Under the pieces are notes generated by a model. The model was not told where the DNA came from. It saw only the letters and a program-made list of their open reading frames with translations, and did not search any database. A stretch of DNA of 64,000 nt from Opisthorchis felineus (lineage: Eukaryota > Platyhelminthes > Trematoda > Opisthorchiida > Opisthorchiidae). Of the stretch, positions 59,475-64,000 are shown in pieces; the stretch's first letter is position 1; every line of letters starts with the position of its first letter. The translations under genes and the position numbers were made by a program. The DNA is taken from contig SJOL01004636.1 in the NCBI GenBank assembly GCA_004794785.1, positions 49,195 through 113,194 of the forward strand, given 5' to 3'.

Positions 59475-61120
59475 TTTAAATTTCGAACAGATGTAACTCT
59501 GAGAAGAACATCCAGTACCGTAAATTTAAAAAAATTGTAAGATGTCACAGGTTATGCACTGATTTGTCATACAGATCTAGGCAAGGAACAATTCCAAGGT
59601 ATAGTAGAGCCTTAAGTACGTGTTCTATTTATTTTACGTCTTCAGTAGCAAAGGGATGAACAGTAAAGCCGTCAAAAGACGTTCGTTCGGGTCCCGCAAA
59701 CTTTACTATGAGGTTGGTGGGGAAAATGCCGGACCACAGAAAGGACTAGAAAACTTTGGCACTACCAAGTTCAGAAATCGGGAGGCACAATTGGTATATA
59801 TGTATATATATATACACCAGTATTGTAAGCTCAATCGCTCGATGAAAGCTCAGTCATGCAGCTAGTAATCCAGCTAAGTAGCCCACGATCTTAGTCGACC
59901 ACGTGATGGGAAATAAGACGTTTCTGTCCTTCTAAGAGAAAGGGAAAACCGTTTGGTCCAGTCAAAAACATTATAGAGCACTTCTCAGCTAACCTTAAGC
60001 TGTTAACGACTATCAATTTAAGGAATACAACACCGCTGAAAATTAGAGCCACAGAACCCTTCACTTGCAGTTCTCTGGAGGTCGTTTTGTAAGTCGTGTG
60101 CGTATCACTTGAGCTACACTGAGAAACGTAGAGGGGATTATTTTACCTCCATATGTCAACCAAACTTTTCACAAAAGTTTGTTGCTGGCGAATCCTGCCT
60201 GATCATGCTCCATTACAAACCAAAAGACCGATTATCATGTAGGTTCTTCATCCAATCGACTAGTTCGATTAGATAGGTATGGAAGAATGCCAAGATGTCG
60301 ACAACTAAGGATAGGTTCAAGAAGTTTCCACCATCAACTGTGCTAGTCCTTGGTAAAGAATTAATCTATTTATTGTTGGGCTGCCTTGGAATACAGTGGT
60401 GGCGAATATGCTAAACCTGGCTTATCAAGGAATAAACATTTATTACGTTATCATCGATAAAATCCTCCACGTGACGACATACATACATACATACGACGAC
60501 ATACACTCTAATTCTGTAAAGGCGACGATCTGCGAAAATTAAAACCGCATCTCAAAAGTACTAAATCGCATGTGATCATACGCATTTCACGTATATTCCA
60601 GATCCCTTGATAATGATACCTGCTCAGTAAAAAGCGTCAGTACCGTAGAATGACAGCAGAAGGACTACGATGGGAAACACTATTGGTGATAGTAGGGGGT
60701 AGCATTCCTTGGACTGGCTTTCGAGACAGCACATCATGACTTCAAACATATAACCGGAATTAACGACGTGTAGGTGAGCCAACGAAAAAGTATCAAATCG
60801 CACCATTGTGAGGTGGTTGCGGTGAGCACGCTCAAAGAAGCACAGAGCGTATCAACTAAGCGCAGCAGTGTCGGAAGATCTCAGAAACAAAAGCAGAAAA
60901 GCAAAAAAGGTTTGCGACGAAAAGTCATTAGCGTTCGACCTCACAGATGACGAAAACAGCAAGGCGCATGTCACTGCTGGTGAATTCATCAGTTGGAGGT
61001 AGCGTGCAAAAAAGGAAACCAACCAGTAGGCCTGTACTGAGGGGAGTCAGAATTTTCCACTGGACACGACTTTGTGGATACATACTAAAAAACGTCAAAA
61101 CAGAAAACCAAAACGTCATT
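59475..61120. other. Intergenic, nothing recognised
   Basis: Contains short simple repeats (TATATA near 59797-59814, (CATA)n at 60478-60494). No gene supported. Confidence 0.4.
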
Positions 61121-61129
61121 GAATGTCCG

Positions 61130-61722
61130 ATTGGTAGAGATAAGCTGCCATTTACAATCGACGTCTTCGGAGCATTGCCCGAGTCTGGCGGGAACATCGG
61201 ATCGATAGTGCTGAAGTGAGTCGGATGGTTTCCGGAAGAAATAACTCGCCTACGATAGACGAACTGTTCACACTCCATAAGTTGCTCTGGCTTGGTCAGG
61301 TGCTCCGTACCCCAGTTGACCGAATACCCCGAAGATCCCTTTTTGTACAACCACCCGAAGGGTGGAAACGAGCCACAAAGACTTGGCAACGAAGTATGAA
61401 AGTCATGGCAAGCAAACCCAGCTGCGCTGGTCATTGCCATCTCCCTGGATGGGGACCCCGAGACCGGACACATGGCCCACTCGCACCCTCAATGGCGCTT
61501 ATGCATCAGAGTTATTACCTTCAACGCATAGCTCCCCTCTCGATCCCCTCTCTCTCCCCCTCCCACTGACACCCTTGTACGTACGCATCAATTATATCAG
61601 CTACCGCCTCCAATGTGTGGCCATCTAATCCTACCTCCCCAAATCATCGGCAAACGAAACTGTGGCAGCTAGAACCACTGTACGCAAGCACGCGTTTTCT
61701 ACAGCTGATGATGATGATGAAA
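61130..61722 (+). mobile_element. RTE-like LINE 3' end, relatively young
   Basis: Frames encode NIGSIVLK-type remnants, then SRMVSGRNNSPTIDELFTLH, KLLWLGQVLRTPVDRIPRRS, PEGWKRATKTWQRSMKVMAS and CHLPGWGPRDRTHGP with few disruptions (one open frame spans 61216-61569). It ends in a (GAT)n tail at 61706-61720, the short-repeat 3' end typical of RTE-clade LINEs. 5' truncated. Confidence 0.85.
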
Positions 61723-61984
61723 GGGGATCTTTATGGAGCAGGATGAGTGTAGTTTTACTAGTCTCCGCTATTCATTAGAACCATTCAACTTTTGTTGGGA
61801 AGCTGTAGAAATTCTGCAGACTCTAGATTACACGTTACGTCATACTGACGTCGCCATGATTCCAGTATATGGTAGCTACCTCTTTATCCTCTGTGTGCTT
61901 GCACTGGTAGCAGGGCAATGCCTGGAAAGCTCAAATAGGAAACTTAGCTATCAAATAAATTTTCTGGACTTAACTCTCAAGTCA

Positions 61985-62105
61985 CTGTGATTCGAATCGT
62001 TAATCCAAGTTAGGGTAACCTAACATTATCTCAGCCCTCGTGCCTCTTTTAGGTGATATGGTAGCTAGGCATCGAGAGGCTGTTACAGCCGAAAGATTAT
62101 TATTT
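61985..62105 (+). repeat. tRNA-derived SINE, 5' part degraded
   Basis: GTGATTCGAATCGTTAATCC (B-box relic), AACCTAACATTATCTCAGCC, CTCGTGCCTCTTTTAGGTG, CATCGAGAGGCTGTTACAGC, with an ATTATTATTT tail. Same family as the other SINEs; the A-box half is missing. Confidence 0.75.
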
Positions 62106-62727
62106 ATTATCCAACTGAATAACAAAACACCGACGAAATATTTCAAGTGATCTGCATTACCTCTCGCAGAGGTACAGCCACAATGAAACTCAGACCCAAC
62201 AGACCAGTTCTCCATTCTAAGAACAAATGCAATAAGCGTGTAGCACTTGCAAGTCGCTTTTTTTCCTTCACATTTTCTTTTCTTCATTGATTAACATACA
62301 TGTACCTATTTGAAATGGACGTCATATTTTAATCGATCCATAAAAATACACAAAATTCAGCTTTCCCACACGTCGCGGCCCTCTTCCTGCTCGGTGTAGA
62401 TCTGAGGAATGTAAGCCGGGGAAATTCCAATCTCACGCATTTAACCAGGCACTTTGTGTTTCTGTTTCTATACAACCTGTTCCTCAGGACCAATGTAAGA
62501 AGTCAAGGATGGACAGTTGAAATCGCACCTACGCATAATGAGCACTAGATAGCTAGGTAGGTAGACTTCGTTACGTGTCTAATCATACATGATGCATCTC
62601 AGCCCAGTGAAAGCTCTGCATCACTCAAAATACCCGAATATGGTGCCTCAAACTACTGGGTTGTCCCTGTAAGTGGAAGCTCTCTTTTGATTTACGAACA
62701 TAACTTTATACGCTTTAACTTTATACA

Positions 62728-63090
62728 ATGTCAACTTGCGCCGCTGTACAAATGCCGACACATGTAACACCAGAGGTCATGGATATTCTATATCTAATAC
62801 GAGCAGATTTTCTGTACGACAAACTGAAGGCTTTGTTGGAACACATCACTGTATCCGATGGCGTCCGACTCCAAAAACTATCTGACGTTGAACTGGGAGA
62901 CAACACTCCATCCCAGCTACTCCGTCACGTGCGTCCTCACGCTGATATAAGCCACAGGAATGAGTGTACGCTGCACAAACTCTGGGCTAGATGTTCGTCT
63001 CGCGATATAAACGCTACCCAATTCACTTTTATACTGTCCACCTCTGGAAAAATTGCCTTAAATCAGCTGATGACACCCTACAGGCGGTAA
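62728..63090 (+). mobile_element. LTR-retrotransposon gag relic
   Basis: 120-codon frame with YDKLKALLEHITVSDGVRLQ, KLSDVELGDNTPSQLLRHV. This fits the Gypsy-type gag pattern of trematode LTR elements (YxxLKxxLIxRTxxSEQxRLQxLLxxEELGDRKPSQLLRxMxxLxG). The later part resembles LRELFLQRLPxNVRxxLA but with disruptions (KLWARCSSRDINATQFTFIL). No zinc knuckle, protease or LTR was found; downstream frames do not continue it. Confidence 0.65.
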
Positions 63091-63099
63091 ACAACACAC

Positions 63100-63570
63100 A
63101 CAGATACATACGGCCAGTAACTTCTAGTGGTTGACCATGGTCTATGTCGTCGATTTCCCTGGATTTCCATCATCATCGACTCACAGAAGCCCACTGGTGG
63201 CCTATATTTTCTTTGACCTGGTTGTCGACCACAGTTACCACTTTCAGACACTAGTTAAGATCGCCGCACGTGGACAGGTTACTTCATTCAATTCAACTGG
63301 CCCTGTCCCCCGTCGACAGTGTCCCTACAGTTTCCCCTTCACAGTTTTCAACCATTTCTCAATTATTTCATTCCAGCACTCACAATAAACATGGAAATGT
63401 AAATTCTGCTGTTACCAAAAGTTCATCTGTGTGGGTGAGACCGAGAAGGCTGCCACCAGGGAAACTGAAGATCATCATCAGTGTCAACATCGACAGCACA
63501 CCATCAGTATTCCAAAGTGATGCTTCTCTCCCGTACAACCACAACTTACTTGAAAGGCTTATTGAGAATA
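63100..63570. other. Intergenic, nothing firmly recognised
   Basis: Downstream of the gag relic. No pol-like motifs were seen. Confidence 0.35.
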
Positions 63571-63574
63571 AAAG

Positions 63575-63740
63575 AAGAAAAGTGGACGGGGGAGGAGACG
63601 TAGTGGTAGCTTAACACAATAATTCCGAGGTGCATACACCTCCAAACACTCAGTCAAGCAATCTGGATAGAAACTGACAACAATGCCATTGATTTCGTTT
63701 GGCAGCCATATTCTACAGCGTCTCCAAGCATGCACAATAA
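63575..63740 (-). repeat. Dispersed repeat shared with 20085-20300
   Basis: Minus sense shows GCTGTAGAATATGGCTGCCA, then ATCCAGATTGCTTGACTGAG, TGTTTGGAGGTG and a pyrimidine-rich end, aligning with the copy at 20.1-20.3 kb in the same order. Element class unknown. Confidence 0.5.
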
Positions 63741-64000
63741 GGACCACTGAGACCACATCCAGGAAGACGAGTAACACTGACAGTACCCAGAATTTCGGTA
63801 ATCCCCTTCATACTCATCATCGTCAGCTGTAGGAACCGCGTACTTGTCGTTGTGGTTGTAGCTGCCACAGTTTCGTTCACCGATGACTTGGGGAGGTGGG
63901 GTAGGTAGCTGCTCATTGGAGGCGGGAGCTGATAAATTGGTGCGTAAATACAGCACTGTCAGTGGACTGTTAAGTGGGGGAATTCGGAAGGGAGCTATGC

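Noticed and set aside
1..64000. CRISPR arrays, bacterial operons, viral genes
   Set aside because: No regularly spaced direct repeats, no ribosome-binding-site and gene clusters, and no viral protein motifs beyond retroelement relics were seen.

Overview
This window looks like nuclear DNA from a parasitic flatworm, most likely a digenean trematode (opisthorchiid-like by impression). The basis is short exons split by kilobase introns with GT..AG ends, very sparse coding sequence, many decayed non-LTR retrotransposons, tRNA-derived SINEs, and a single-exon rhodopsin-like receptor that resembles flatworm-expanded receptors. Nothing in it looks bacterial or viral. No database search was possible, so the organism is an inference.

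Three host genes can be supported. (1) A single-exon tetraspanin on the + strand at 8668-9501. (2) A large minus-strand gene for a FIG4/Sac3-type polyphosphoinositide phosphatase. Its start codon is at 53498, twelve coding exons are placed down to 21071, and the last exon was not found. It contains the SAC-domain CX5RT signature in the exon at 38255-38413. Splice phases agree at every junction I could join, except between the seventh and eighth exons, where about 20 residues are missing. (3) A single-exon, seven-helix class A GPCR on the + strand at 55774-56955, with a TATA box just upstream.

Layout: 1-8650 is intergenic with repeats; 8668-9501 is the tetraspanin; 9502-21070 is intergenic or the 3' end of FIG4, with LINE and SINE relics; 21071-53498 is FIG4, whose introns hold most of the transposon debris (LINE fragments at 22.2, 29.2, 34.5 and 39.3 kb, a Penelope-like reverse-transcriptase relic at 32.6 kb, and SINEs); 55.7-57.0 kb is the GPCR; 57-64 kb is intergenic with another LINE 3' end, a SINE and an LTR-element gag relic.

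The most interesting finding is a dispersed repeat of roughly 300 bp with about a dozen copies here. It carries a recognisable type I hammerhead ribozyme: CTGATGAG, a short helix II hairpin, GAAA, a palindromic helix III (ACCGGT) and a six-base-pair helix I. Several copies lie head-to-head and one is circularly permuted, as expected for an element that passes through tandem or circular RNA or DNA. The window also holds a Penelope-like reverse-transcriptase relic, and hammerhead ribozymes are known in the terminal repeats of Penelope-like elements and in schistosome satellite-like SINEs. This repeat is therefore probably the trematode counterpart. The copy at 38877-38919 keeps every core nucleotide and could still cleave.
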